This document shows, piece after piece, positions 8,390 to 17,380 of a stretch of 64,000 nt of DNA. The stretch is from Streptomyces sp. MH60 (GTDB lineage: Bacteria > Actinomycetota > Actinomycetes > Streptomycetales > Streptomycetaceae): assembly GCF_002939385.1 (NCBI RefSeq), contig NZ_MULI01000016.1:56924-120923 (forward strand), in the 5' to 3' direction. The stretch's first letter is position 1; each line of letters starts with the position of its first letter. The notes below the pieces were generated by a model. That model did no database searches. It saw nothing but the letters and a program-made list of their open reading frames with translations, and was not told where the DNA came from. The position numbers were made by a program, and so were the translations under genes.

Positions 8390-9682
8390 GTGACCGTCGA
8401 GACTGAGCCGCTCTCCGAGAACACCGCCGACGTGATCGTCGTGGGCGCGGGGCCGGCCGGCTCCACGACCGCTTACCACCTGGCCAAGTCGGGACTCGAC
8501 GTCCTGCTGCTCGAGAAGACCGCGTTCCCCAGGGAGAAGGTCTGCGGCGACGGCCTCACCCCGCGCGCGGTCAAGCAGCTCGTCGCCATGGGCATCGACA
8601 TCTCGGAGGAAGCCGGCTGGCTGCGCAACAAGGGCCTGCGCATCATCGGCGGCGGCTCCCGCCTCCAGCTGGACTGGCCGGACCTGGCCTCCTTCCCCGA
8701 CTACGGACTCGTCCGCAAGCGCGACGACTTCGACGAGCGGCTCGCCCGGCAGGCCCAGAAGGCCGGCGCGCGCCTGTACGAGCGCTGCAACGTCGGCGCC
8801 CCGATCGTCGACGACCGCACCGGCCGCATCACCGGCGTGCACGCCAAGCTGGGCGAGGACAAGCGCGAGGTCACCTTCCACGCGCCGCTGGTCGTGGCCG
8901 CCGACGGCAACTCCACGCGGCTGTCCCTGGCGATGGGGCTGCACCGCCGCGAGGACCGTCCCATGGGCGTGGCGGTCCGCACGTACTTCACCTCGCCCCG
9001 CCACGACGACGACTACCTGGAGTCCTGGCTGGAACTGTGGGACCGGCGCGGTGCGCAGGACCGCCTGCTGCCGGGCTACGGCTGGGTCTTCGGCATGGGC
9101 GACGGCACCTCCAACGTCGGCCTGGGCGTCCTGAACACCTCCGCCGCCTTCAAGGAGCTGGACTGGCGCGAGATCCTCAAGGCCTGGTGCGCGTCCATGC
9201 CCGAGGACTGGGGCTACACCCCGGACAACATGACCGGCCCGATCCGCGGCGCCGCCCTGCCCATGGCCTTCAACCGCCAGCCCCACTACACCAAGGGCCT
9301 GCTCCTCGTCGGCGACGCCGGCGGCCTGGTGAACCCCTTCAACGGCGAGGGCATCGCCTACGCCATGGAGTCCGGCCAGATCGCCGCCGACGTCGTCGTC
9401 CAGGCCCACGCGCGGGCCACGCCGGCCCAGCGTGAGATCGCCCTGCAGCGCTACCCGCGCGTCCTGAAGGACACCTACGGCGGCTACTACAACCTGGGCC
9501 GCGCCTTCGTGAAGCTCATCGGCAACCCGAAGGTCATGCAGATCGCGACCCAGCGCGGCCTCACCCACCCGATCCTGATGAAGTTCACCCTGAAGATGCT
9601 CGCCAACCTGACGGACCCGACGGGCGGCGACGCGATGGACCGCATCATCAACGGACTGAGCAAGGTCGCGCCGAAGGCCTGA
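8390..9682 (+). CDS. Geranylgeranyl reductase family FAD enzyme (MenJ-like)
   Basis: 430 residues. N-terminal Rossmann motif GAGPAGS (19-25), CGDGLTPRAV (the family CxxG-type active-site region) and a GDAGGLVNPFNGEGIAYAMESG block that closes the FAD site. The family saturates isoprenoid double bonds. In mycobacteria MenJ reduces the beta-isoprene of menaquinone and sits near menG and a polyprenyl synthase gene. menG is 1.1 kb upstream here, so partial saturation of the menaquinone tail (Streptomyces makes hydrogenated MK-9) is the best guess. GTG start; archaeal-type lipid reduction is the alternative. Confidence 0.85.
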   Translation: MTVETEPLSENTADVIVVGAGPAGSTTAYHLAKSGLDVLLLEKTAFPREKVCGDGLTPRAVKQLVAMGIDISEEAGWLRNKGLRIIGGGSRLQLDWPDLASFPDYGLVRKRDDFDERLARQAQKAGARLYERCNVGAPIVDDRTGRITGVHAKLGEDKREVTFHAPLVVAADGNSTRLSLAMGLHRREDRPMGVAVRTYFTSPRHDDDYLESWLELWDRRGAQDRLLPGYGWVFGMGDGTSNVGLGVLNTSAAFKELDWREILKAWCASMPEDWGYTPDNMTGPIRGAALPMAFNRQPHYTKGLLLVGDAGGLVNPFNGEGIAYAMESGQIAADVVVQAHARATPAQREIALQRYPRVLKDTYGGYYNLGRAFVKLIGNPKVMQIATQRGLTHPILMKFTLKMLANLTDPTGGDAMDRIINGLSKVAPKA

Positions 9683-9714
9683 TCAGAGGCGCCTGGTCAA
9701 CGGTCCCTGGTGGG

Positions 9715-9749
9715 AGGTGCCTGATCGTCGGCACCTGATCCGAGGTGCC
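9715..9749. terminator. Hairpin and triplicated AGGTGCC elements between convergent genes
   Basis: AGGTGCC (9715-9721) pairs with GGCACCT (9730-9736) and recurs at 9743-9749; TGATC follows each. This could be a short bidirectional terminator between the reductase and deformylase genes. Confidence 0.5.
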
Positions 9750-9752
9750 TGA

Positions 9753-10379
9753 TCAGGCGGCGAAGGCCGCGGCGTTGGCGGCCCGGCGCGCGAAGACCTC
9801 CTCGCGCCGGTCCGCCGACTGCCGCAGTGCCGCCTTCCGTTCCCGGCCGGAGAGCCGGTCCAGGTAGACCTGCCCGTTCACGTGGTCGGTCTCGTGGGCC
9901 AGGCAGCGCGCGAAGTAGCCCGTGCCCTCGACGAGGAGCGGCGTGCCGTCCTTGTCCAGGCCGCGCACGACCGCCCGGTCGGGCCGCGGTACGGCCATGA
10001 CGGCGCCCGGCACCGACAGGCACCCCTCGCCCTCGTCGAGCAGCCGGCGCGCGGCCGGGTCGAGGGCATCGAGGACCGGATTCACGATGTACCCGACATG
10101 TCGGACACCGTCGTCGTCCGGGCAGTCGTAGACGAACAGGCGCAGGTCGACCCCCACCTGATTGGCCGCCAGTCCGGCCCCCTCCGCGACATACATCGTG
10201 CGGAACATGTCGTCGATGAGCGCGGCGAGGTCGGGCCCGAACTCCGTGACGTCACGGCACGGCCGGTGCAGCACCTCCTCGCCGACCTCGGTGACACGTC
10301 GCACCGATCCGCGCCGGGCCTCGGGCGCGAACGGGGGATAGGAGGCGGTGGGCCGCCCCTGGACGAACACACTCGGCAT
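9753..10379 (-). CDS. def: Peptide deformylase
   Basis: 208 residues. Removes the N-formyl group from new polypeptides. All three family motifs are present: GAGLAANQVG (67-76), EGCLS (118-122) and HETDH (162-166), giving metal ligands C120, H162 and H166 and the catalytic E163. The N-terminal ~25 residues are a non-conserved extension. No formyltransferase gene is adjacent, so this may be one of several deformylase paralogues usual in Streptomyces. Its 3' end faces the reductase gene. Upstream of it the NlpC/P60 gene is separated by a strong hairpin, so it is probably transcribed independently. Confidence 0.9.
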   Translation of the reverse strand: MPSVFVQGRPTASYPPFAPEARRGSVRRVTEVGEEVLHRPCRDVTEFGPDLAALIDDMFRTMYVAEGAGLAANQVGVDLRLFVYDCPDDDGVRHVGYIVNPVLDALDPAARRLLDEGEGCLSVPGAVMAVPRPDRAVVRGLDKDGTPLLVEGTGYFARCLAHETDHVNGQVYLDRLSGRERKAALRQSADRREEVFARRAANAAAFAA

Positions 10380-10453
10380 GACGTTCTCTCCTTCGGCTCG
10401 TGGACGGGCCGGTGGAGCACCGGCCCGTGCCCGAGCATGCCAGGAGCCCGCGA

Positions 10454-10484
10454 AGGGCCGCAGCCCCCGAGCGGCTGCGGCCCT
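10454..10484 (-). terminator. Perfect 12-bp hairpin after the NlpC/P60 gene
   Basis: AGGGCCGCAGCC (10454-10465) and GGCTGCGGCCCT (10473-10484) are exact reverse complements with a 7-base loop, 26 bp past the stop of the NlpC/P60 gene. Likely intrinsic-type terminator without a strong U tract, as is common in Streptomyces. Confidence 0.75.
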
Positions 10485-10510
10485 GTCGCGTATGTACGGG
10501 TGGGTGCGGG

Positions 10511-11344
10511 TTACAGGACGCGCACCGCGCCGCTCGGCGGGTCGTACGACAGCGGCTTCTCGACGACACCGGTGGAGGAGTTCTGCGCGCCGACGAACAT
10601 GCCGCCGCCGACGTAGACGCCCACGTGGTACGCGCTGCCCGCGCCGCCCCAGTAGAGGATGTCGCCCGGCTGGAGGTTGTCCAGGCCGACCTGGGTGCCG
10701 GCCGTCGACTGCGCCTGGGAGACGCGGGGCAGGCTGATGCCGACCTGCTTGAAGGCGGCCTGCACGAGACCGGAGCAGTCGTAGGCGGACGGGCCGGTGG
10801 CGCCGGAGACGTACGCCTTGCCGACCTGGGCCTGCACGAAGGAGACGACGGCGGCGGCCGAACCGGTCGCCGTGGACGTGCTGGTGCTGGTGCTGCTGCC
10901 AGTGCCGGTGGAGGAGCCGGTGTCCGAGGACGCGCTCAGGGTGGTGCGCTCGGCGGCGCGCGAGGCGCGCTCGGCGGCCTCCTTGCGCGCGGCCTCCTCG
11001 GCCTTCTTCTTGGCTTCCGCGGCCTTCTTCTTGGCCTCGGCGAGGTCGGCCTTGGCCTCCTTGGCGGCCTTGGCGGCCGCCGCGTCACGCTCGGCCTGCA
11101 GCTGGTAGCTCGCGGCCGCCTGCTGCGTGACGTCCGCGGACTGGGCGACCTGAGCGGCCAGGTCGGCCGTCAGGGTGGGCAGTTCGAGGGTCTGCGTCAC
11201 CGGTTCGGCCGCGTTGGCCGACCCCGACGCACCGGCCACTGCCAGGGTGCTGAGGACGCCACCGGCAACTCCGGCCCGCATCGCGATCGTCGACGCGCTG
11301 CGGCGGGGCTTCCGGTGGCTGCGTATGTGAGCGGTGTGGGACAT
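10511..11344 (-). CDS. Secreted NlpC/P60 peptidoglycan endopeptidase
   Basis: 277 residues. A basic N-terminus (RSHRKPRRSAS) and hydrophobic segment form a long Streptomyces-type signal peptide ending near SGSANA. A Lys/Ala/Glu-rich stretch (about 75-125) should form a coiled coil, and a Ser/Thr/Gly linker follows. The C-terminal NlpC/P60 domain has YDCSGLVQAAF with the nucleophile Cys and AYHVGVYVGGGMF with the catalytic His. It should cut peptide stems of peptidoglycan. The ATG at 11344 is chosen because the mature N-terminus follows directly; a purine-rich GGAGGAG lies somewhat far upstream, so an earlier ATG (11374) is possible. Divergent from nuoA across 823 bp. Confidence 0.88.
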   Translation of the reverse strand: MSHTAHIRSHRKPRRSASTIAMRAGVAGGVLSTLAVAGASGSANAAEPVTQTLELPTLTADLAAQVAQSADVTQQAAASYQLQAERDAAAAKAAKEAKADLAEAKKKAAEAKKKAEEAARKEAAERASRAAERTTLSASSDTGSSTGTGSSTSTSTSTATGSAAAVVSFVQAQVGKAYVSGATGPSAYDCSGLVQAAFKQVGISLPRVSQAQSTAGTQVGLDNLQPGDILYWGGAGSAYHVGVYVGGGMFVGAQNSSTGVVEKPLSYDPPSGAVRVL

Positions 11345-12022
11345 AGGGACAAGCGGTATCAGTAGCTCCTCCATACCTTCAAGAAACGTGTGCTGCGCCA
11401 CAGTTGTTCAATCAGGCCGCCGAATCCCGGGCGTGTCGCTCTTTATTGACGCCGTAACGGACATTGCGGACGGGCCGTAACCGGCCTGTGATCACGGTCT
11501 TTGATCGTTACGCCCGAATTGCCCCGCGCTTACCACTTGTTGGGACACTTGGCCAAGCCCGGTTCTCAGGCGCCTCTCATGAATGTGGCACAGGTCACGG
11601 AACGGTTACCCCGGCGCACGCGTCCGTCGCGTGCGAGGTGGTCAGGCCGGCCGTGGCTCCCCGGTGCCGTGGTCGGCGCGGTGGCCGGTGTGGTGGTCGT
11701 TCGACGGCACTCGCCCGCGCTCGTGAATGCGTGCACGTGTCCACACCGACCCCCGGCCCTCCCCCTCATGTGTGAACGCCTCCTCTATCAAGGGGGTGCG
11801 TCCAGCGCCAATTTGCATGCAAAGGAAGTCTCTTGATATGGAGACGCACCTTGCTCGGGCCCTCTGGCCAGCGACGACGAGCGAAATTGTCACCTCTGGT
11901 GATCAAGTGAACGCTTCCTGTGTGAAGATCACCGCTCATCCGACTTCATGATCGTTCGTCAGGTGGTGGAGATCACAAAGCTTGTGGAATACCCCGTGTC
12001 GCAGATCACAGAGCGTCGGGCA
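11345..12022. promoter_or_regulatory. Long regulatory region between the NlpC/P60 gene and nuoA
   Basis: No credible gene. Near the hydrolase, GTAAC/GTTAC elements occur at 11454-11458, 11477-11481, 11507-11511 and 11604-11608. A perfect palindrome TTTGCATGCAAA lies at 11812-11823. Nearer nuoA, GGTGATC (11898-11904) and GATCACC (11927-11933) form an inverted repeat, and AGATCAC occurs three times (11926, 11970, 12003). Base composition in 11800-12000 is more AT-rich than the coding DNA. Confidence 0.55.
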
Positions 12023-12028
12023 TAGGAT
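12023..12028 (+). promoter_or_regulatory. Candidate -10 element of the nuo promoter
   Basis: TAGGAT matches the Streptomyces -10 consensus TAGRRT. It would put the transcript start near 12035, immediately before the Rex operator. The expected -35 position has no good match to TTGACA, suggesting activator dependence or another sigma factor. Confidence 0.5.
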
Positions 12029-12043
12029 GCGAGGCAGTTGGGC

Positions 12044-12061
12044 TTGTGACCTGCTTCACAT
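12044..12061. promoter_or_regulatory. Rex operator (ROP) upstream of nuoA
   Basis: The 18-bp sequence TTGTGACCTGCTTCACAT matches the Rex consensus TGTGAACNNNTTCACA with the dyad intact. It lies just downstream of the candidate -10, where bound Rex would block transcription. Rex is the NADH/NAD+-sensing repressor of Streptomyces known to control nuo, cyd and rex operons. The start codon of nuoA is 106 bp further on. Confidence 0.85.
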
Positions 12062-12167
12062 GTTCGCGATCTTCGCCGGGACGGGCGTGGCTCGTGGGGC
12101 TGTTGGGGCGGCTGTGAGTCCAGTGCAACCGCCAGCAGTCAGTGCCGACTGAGAGGAGCGAGGAGCG

Positions 12168-12527
12168 GTGAACGCGTATGCGCCCATCCTCGTACTGGGA
12201 GCCCTCGGGGCAGGCTTTGCGATCTTCTCCGTGGTGATGGCCACGCTGATCGGTCCGAAGCGGTACAACCGGGCGAAGCTCGAGGCCTACGAGTGCGGCA
12301 TCGAGCCGACCCCCACGCCGGCCGGCGGCGGGCGCTTCCCCATCAAGTACTACCTGACGGCGATGCTCTTCATCATCTTCGATATCGAGATCGTCTTCCT
12401 CTACCCCTGGGCCGTCACCTTCGACGCCCTGGGGATTTTCGGGCTCGTGGAGATGCTGCTCTTCGTGCTCACCGTCTTCGTCGCGTACGCGTACGTATGG
12501 CGGCGCGGCGGCCTGGAATGGGACTGA
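12168..12527 (+). CDS. nuoA: NADH-quinone oxidoreductase subunit A
   Basis: 119-residue membrane subunit of complex I with three transmembrane helices. The EAYECGIEPTPTP loop between helices 1 and 2 holds the conserved Cys of the flexible loop near the quinone site; DIEIVFLYPWAV is the family's helix 2 signature. GTG start preceded by GAGAGGAGCGAGGAG. First gene of a 14-gene operon, 12 bp before nuoB. Confidence 0.96.
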   Translation: MNAYAPILVLGALGAGFAIFSVVMATLIGPKRYNRAKLEAYECGIEPTPTPAGGGRFPIKYYLTAMLFIIFDIEIVFLYPWAVTFDALGIFGLVEMLLFVLTVFVAYAYVWRRGGLEWD

Positions 12528-12539
12528 GGGGCCTCTGAC

Positions 12540-13090
<551 letters not shown>

Positions 13091-13094
<4 letters not shown>

Positions 13095-13846
13095 GCGACG
13101 CGAACAACACCGCGGGTGACGCGAACGGTGTGAACCCCGAGAAGGACCTGTCCGCGGAGAACCTCCCCGGCCAGCGGGGCCAGGGCGGCGAGGAGATCCG
13201 CGTCCAGCGCGGCATGTTCGGCGCCAACAACGGCGGCGACACCTCCGGCTACGGCGGACTGGTCCGCTCCGTCCGGCTCCCGGGACCGGCGAGCCGCCCC
13301 TACGGCGGCTGGTTCGACGAGGTCGCCGACGAACTCGAGGGCGCGCTGGAGGAGCAGGGTCTCCTGCCCGACAACGCCATCGAGAAGACGGTCGTCGACC
13401 GGGGCGAGGTGACCTTCCACATCGAGCGCGAGCACCTGGTCCGCGTCGCCCGCACCCTGCGCGACGACCCCGCCCTGCGCTTCGAGCTGTGCACCGGCGT
13501 CAGCGGCGTCCACTACCCGCACGACAAGGGCCGCGAGCTGCACGCCGTCTACCACCTGCGCTCGATCACCCACAACCGGCTGATCCGCCTCGAAGTCAGC
13601 GCGCCCGACAGCGACCCGCACATCCCGTCGCTGGTCCCCGTCTACCCGACGAACGACTGGCACGAGCGCGAGACGTACGACTTCTTCGGCATCGTCTTCG
13701 ACGGCCACCCGGCCCTGACGCGGATCATGATGCCGGACGACTGGCAGGGCTTTCCGCAGCGCAAGGACTACCCCCTCGGCGGCATCCCCGTCGAGTACAA
13801 GGGCGCCCAGATCCCGGCTCCGGACCAGCGGAGGTCGTACTCGTGA
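13091..13846 (+). CDS. nuoC: NADH-quinone oxidoreductase subunit C
   Basis: 251 residues from the GTG that overlaps the nuoB stop. The first ~60 residues are a Gly/Asn/Asp-rich extension not seen in short NuoC proteins. The 30-kDa subunit domain then includes [20 protein letters not shown], the family signature, and a C-terminal [11 protein letters not shown]. Peripheral-arm subunit that scaffolds the connection of NuoB and NuoD to the membrane arm. Ends with a 4-bp overlap with nuoD. Confidence 0.96.
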
Positions 13847-15165
13847 GCACTTCCCACGCATCCCCTCGCGAGACCACCGAGGGCACCGTCTACACGGTCA
13901 CCGGCGGCGACTGGGACGAGGTCGTCCAGTCCGCGGCCCGCGCCGACGACGAGCGCATCGTCGTCAACATGGGCCCTCAGCACCCGTCCACGCACGGTGT
14001 GCTCCGCCTCATCCTGGAGATCGACGGCGAGACGGTCACCGAGGCCCGCTGCGGCATCGGCTACCTGCACACCGGCATCGAGAAGAACCTCGAATACCGG
14101 AACTGGACGCAGGGCACCACGTTCGTGACGCGCATGGACTACCTGACGCCGTTCTTCAACGAGGCGGCGTACTGCCTGGGCGTCGAGAAGCTCCTCGGCA
14201 TCGAGGACCAGATCCCGGACCGGGCCACGATCATCCGGGTCATGTTGATGGAGCTGAACCGGCTCTCCTCGCACCTGGTGGCCATCGCCACCGGCGGCAT
14301 GGAACTGGGCGCCACCACGATCATGATCTACGGCTTCCGTGATCGTGAACTGATTCTCGACATCTACGAGCTGATCACCGGCCTGCGGATGAACCACGCG
14401 TACATCCGCCCGGGCGGACTCGCGCAGGACCTGCCGCCGGGCGCGGTGGACCAGATCCGCGAGTTCGTGAAGAAGATGAACAAGAACCTCCCGGAGTACG
14501 ACAAGCTCGCCACCGGGAACCCCATCTTCAAGGCCCGCATGCAGGACGTCGGCTACCTCGACCTGGCCGGCTGCATGGCCCTCGGTGCCACCGGCCCCGT
14601 CCTCAGGTCCACCGGCCTCCCGCACGACCTGCGCAAGACCCAGCCGTACTGCGGCTACGAGACGTACGACTTCGACGTCCCGACCGCCGACACCTGCGAC
14701 TCCTACGGCCGCTTCCTGATCCGGCTGGAGGAGATGCGCCAGTCGCTCAGGATCGTCGAGCAGTGCCTGGACCGGCTCCAGCCCGGCCCGGTCATGGTCG
14801 CCGACAAGAAGATCGCCTGGCCCGCCCAGCTCGCCCTGGGGCCGGACGGTCTCGGCAACTCCCTCGACCACATCAAGAAGATCATGGGCACCTCCATGGA
14901 GGCCCTGATCCACCACTTCAAGCTGGTCACCGAGGGCTTCCGGGTGCCGCCGGGACAGGCGTACACCGCGGTCGAGTCCCCCAAGGGCGAGCTGGGGGTG
15001 CATGTCGTCTCCGACGGCGGCACCCGCCCCTTCCGGGTCCACTTCCGCGACCCGTCCTTCACCAACCTGCAGGCCATGGCGGCGATGTGCGAGGGCGGCC
15101 AGGTCGCCGACGTCATCGTCGCCGTGGCGTCCATCGACCCCGTGATGGGAGGCGTCGACCGGTGA
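13843..15165 (+). CDS. nuoD: NADH-quinone oxidoreductase subunit D
   Basis: 440 residues from the GTG overlapping nuoC. The 49-kDa subunit, which forms the quinone cavity with Nuo[16 protein letters not shown] contains the conserved His that contacts the quinone head group, and the C-terminal [11 protein letters not shown] is the family end motif. Typical length. Overlaps nuoE by 4 bp. Confidence 0.97.
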   Translation: MSTSHASPRETTEGTVYTVTGGDWDEVVQSAARADDERIVVNMGPQHPSTHGVLRLILEIDGETVTEARCGIGYLHTGIEKNLEYRNWTQGTTFVTRMDYLTPFFNEAAYCLGVEKLLGIEDQIPDRATIIRVMLMELNRLSSHLVAIATGGMELGATTIMIYGFRDRELILDIYELITGLRMNHAYIRPGGLAQDLPPGAVDQIREFVKKMNKNLPEYDKLATGNPIFKARMQDVGYLDLAGCMALGATGPVLRSTGLPHDLRKTQPYCGYETYDFDVPTADTCDSYGRFLIRLEEMRQSLRIVEQCLDRLQPGPVMVADKKIAWPAQLALGPDGLGNSLDHIKKIMGTSMEALIHHFKLVTEGFRVPPGQAYTAVESPKGELGVHVVSDGGTRPFRVHFRDPSFTNLQAMAAMCEGGQVADVIVAVASIDPVMGGVDR

Positions 15166-16034
15166 CCACCTCTTCTTCGGAGCGGGGCGTCAGCCTGGGC
15201 ATGCCGGAACTGCCCGCGCCCGCCTACCCGGACGACGTCCGGGCCCGGCTGGAGTCCGACGCGCGCGAGGTCATCGCCCGCTACCCGGACTCCCGGTCCG
15301 CCCTCCTGCCGCTGCTGCACCTCGTGCAGTCGGAGGAGGGACACGTCACGCGCACCGGGATGCAGTTCTGCGCGGACATGCTGGACCTCACCACCGCCGA
15401 GGTCACCGCGGTCGCGACCTTCTACACCATGTACCGGCGCGGGCCGAGCGGCGACTACCAGGTCGGCGTGTGCACCAACACGCTGTGCGCGGTGATGGGC
15501 GGCGACGCGATCTTCGAGTCCCTCCAGGAGCACCTCGGCGTCGGCAACGGCGAGACCACCGAGGACGGCAAGGTCACCCTGGAGCACATCGAGTGCAACG
15601 CGGCCTGCGACTTCGCACCGGTCGTGATGGTCAACTGGGAGTTCTTCGACAACCAGACCCCGGCGAGCGTCAAGTCCCTCGTCGACGACCTGCGCGCGGG
15701 ACGGCCGGTGACGCCCACGCGCGGTGCCCCGCTGTGCACCTTCAAGGAGACCGCCCGGATCCTGGCGGGCTTCCCCGACGAGCGGGACGGCGCCGTCGCG
15801 GCCGGCGGCAGCGCGGGTCCCGCATCCCTGGCCGGGCTCAAGCTCGCCAAGGGCGAGACGTCCGCCGCACGTGTGGTGCACCCGCGGGACGGCGGGCCGC
15901 ACGACGCGTCGCAGGACCGGGACGTGCACGACCCGTCCCCGACGGAACACCTGAGCTCGCACGACGCGCCGCAGGACACATCGGCATCCGACCCTTCCAA
16001 CCCGGCAGGGCCTACCGCCGAGGAGGGGGAGTGA
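15162..16034 (+). CDS. nuoE: NADH-quinone oxidoreductase subunit E with long acidic tail
   Basis: 290 residues. The thioredoxin-like fold binds 2Fe-2S cluster N1a through C104, C109, C145 and C149 (C-TNTL-C and C-NAA-C). The core ends near residue 215. The last ~75 residues are a low-complexity Asp/His/Ser/Pro tail with related HDASQD and HDAPQD units, absent from the E. coli protein. With NuoF and NuoG it forms the NADH dehydrogenase module. Its TGA shares one base with the nuoF ATG. Confidence 0.95.
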   Translation: MTTSSSERGVSLGMPELPAPAYPDDVRARLESDAREVIARYPDSRSALLPLLHLVQSEEGHVTRTGMQFCADMLDLTTAEVTAVATFYTMYRRGPSGDYQVGVCTNTLCAVMGGDAIFESLQEHLGVGNGETTEDGKVTLEHIECNAACDFAPVVMVNWEFFDNQTPASVKSLVDDLRAGRPVTPTRGAPLCTFKETARILAGFPDERDGAVAAGGSAGPASLAGLKLAKGETSAARVVHPRDGGPHDASQDRDVHDPSPTEHLSSHDAPQDTSASDPSNPAGPTAEEGE

Positions 16035-17380
16035 TGACCGTGGCAGCCGAGATCAGGGGCAGCAGCCCGGAGAAGCTGCTCGCACCCGTGCTGTCGGCCT
16101 TCTGGGACGAGGACGAGTCGTGGACTCTCGACGTCTACCGGAGGCACGAGGGGTACGAGGGACTCCGCAAGGCGCTGGCGATGGCGCCGGACGACCTGAT
16201 CGCGTACGTCAAGGAGTCCGGTCTGCGTGGACGCGGCGGTGCCGGGTTCCCGACGGGGATGAAGTGGCAGTTCATTCCTCAGGGGGACGGCAAGCCTCAC
16301 TATCTAGTTGTCAACGCCGACGAGTCGGAGCCGGGGACCTGCAAGGACATCCCGCTCCTCTTCGCGAACCCGCACAGCCTCATCGAGGGCATCGTCATCG
16401 CGTGTTACGCCATCAGGTCTTCGCATGCCTTCATCTATCTGCGTGGTGAAGTCGTCCCAGTGCTGCGGCGGTTGCACGAGGCCGTGCGCGAGGCCTACGC
16501 GGCCGGCTTCCTCGGCGAGAACATCCTGGGCAGCGGACTCGACCTCACTCTCACCGTGCACGCGGGCGCGGGCGCGTACATCTGCGGTGAGGAGACCGCA
16601 CTGCTCGACTCGCTCGAAGGCCGCCGGGGTCAACCGCGGCTCCGTCCCCCCTTTCCTGCCGTCGCGGGCCTCTATGCGTGCCCGACTGTGGTGAATAACG
16701 TCGAATCGATTGCTTCAGTTCCCGCGATCCTGAACAAGGGCAAGGACTGGTTCAGGTCGATGGGCAGCGAGAAGTCCCCGGGCTTCACTCTCTACTCGCT
16801 CAGCGGCCACGTCGCGGGCCCGGGCCAGTACGAGGCCCCGCTCGGCATCACGCTGCGCCAGCTCCTCGACATGAGCGGTGGCATGCGCCCCGGCCACCGC
16901 CTCAAGTTCTGGACGCCCGGCGGCTCCTCGACGCCGATGTTCACCGACGAGCACCTCGACGTCCCCCTCGACTACGAAGGAGTGGGCGCCGCCGGTTCCA
17001 TGCTCGGCACCAAGGCGCTCCAGTGCTTCGACGAGACGACCTGCGTCGTGCGCGCCGTCACCCGCTGGACCGAGTTCTACGCCCACGAGTCCTGCGGCAA
17101 GTGCACACCCTGCCGCGAAGGCACGTACTGGCTCGTCCAATTGCTGCGCGACATCGAGGCCGGCAAGGGACAGATGTCCGACCTCGACAAGCTGAACGAC
17201 ATCGCCGACAACATCAACGGCAAGTCCTTCTGCGCCCTCGGCGACGGTGCCGCCTCGCCGATCTTCTCCTCGCTCAAGTACTTCCGCGAGGAGTACGAGG
17301 AGCACATCACGGGCCGCGGCTGCCCCTTCGACCCGGCCAAGTCGACGGCCTGGGCCGACCGCACGGAGGTGAAGGCATGA
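16034..17380 (+). CDS. nuoF: NADH-quinone oxidoreductase subunit F
   Basis: 448 residues. Oxidises NADH through [16 protein letters not shown] (63-75) is the NADH/FMN Rossmann-like loop, [14 protein letters not shown] the second FMN block, and cluster N3 is held by C354, C357, C360 (ESCGKCTPC) and C400. The ATG at 16034 is preferred to the in-frame GTG at 16031 because of the AGGAGGGGGAG just upstream. Codons from about 16265 to 16740 use A/T in the third position far more than the flanks, including a rare CTA near 16302, while the protein stays conserved. Confidence 0.96.
   Translation: MTVAAEIRGSSPEKLLAPVLSAFWDEDESWTLDVYRRHEGYEGLRKALAMAPDDLIAYVKESGLRGRGGAGFPTGMKWQFIPQGDGKPHYLVVNADESEPGTCKDIPLLFANPHSLIEGIVIACYAIRSSHAFIYLRGEVVPVLRRLHEAVREAYAAGFLGENILGSGLDLTLTVHAGAGAYICGEETALLDSLEGRRGQPRLRPPFPAVAGLYACPTVVNNVESIASVPAILNKGKDWFRSMGSEKSPGFTLYSLSGHVAGPGQYEAPLGITLRQLLDMSGGMRPGHRLKFWTPGGSSTPMFTDEHLDVPLDYEGVGAAGSMLGTKALQCFDETTCVVRAVTRWTEFYAHESCGKCTPCREGTYWLVQLLRDIEAGKGQMSDLDKLNDIADNINGKSFCALGDGAASPIFSSLKYFREEYEEHITGRGCPFDPAKSTAWADRTEVKA

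Noticed and set aside
11345..11580. Possible c-di-AMP riboswitch before the NlpC/P60 gene
   Set aside because: Read on the minus strand, the GGGGTGAA and AGCTNACCTCGTAGGC blocks are missing; the GCCGAATCC seen near 11418 is on the other strand and isolated.
11642..11893. 83-codon minus-strand frame between the NlpC/P60 gene and nuoA
   Set aside because: No ribosome binding site or recognisable pattern; lies in an AT-richer regulatory stretch.
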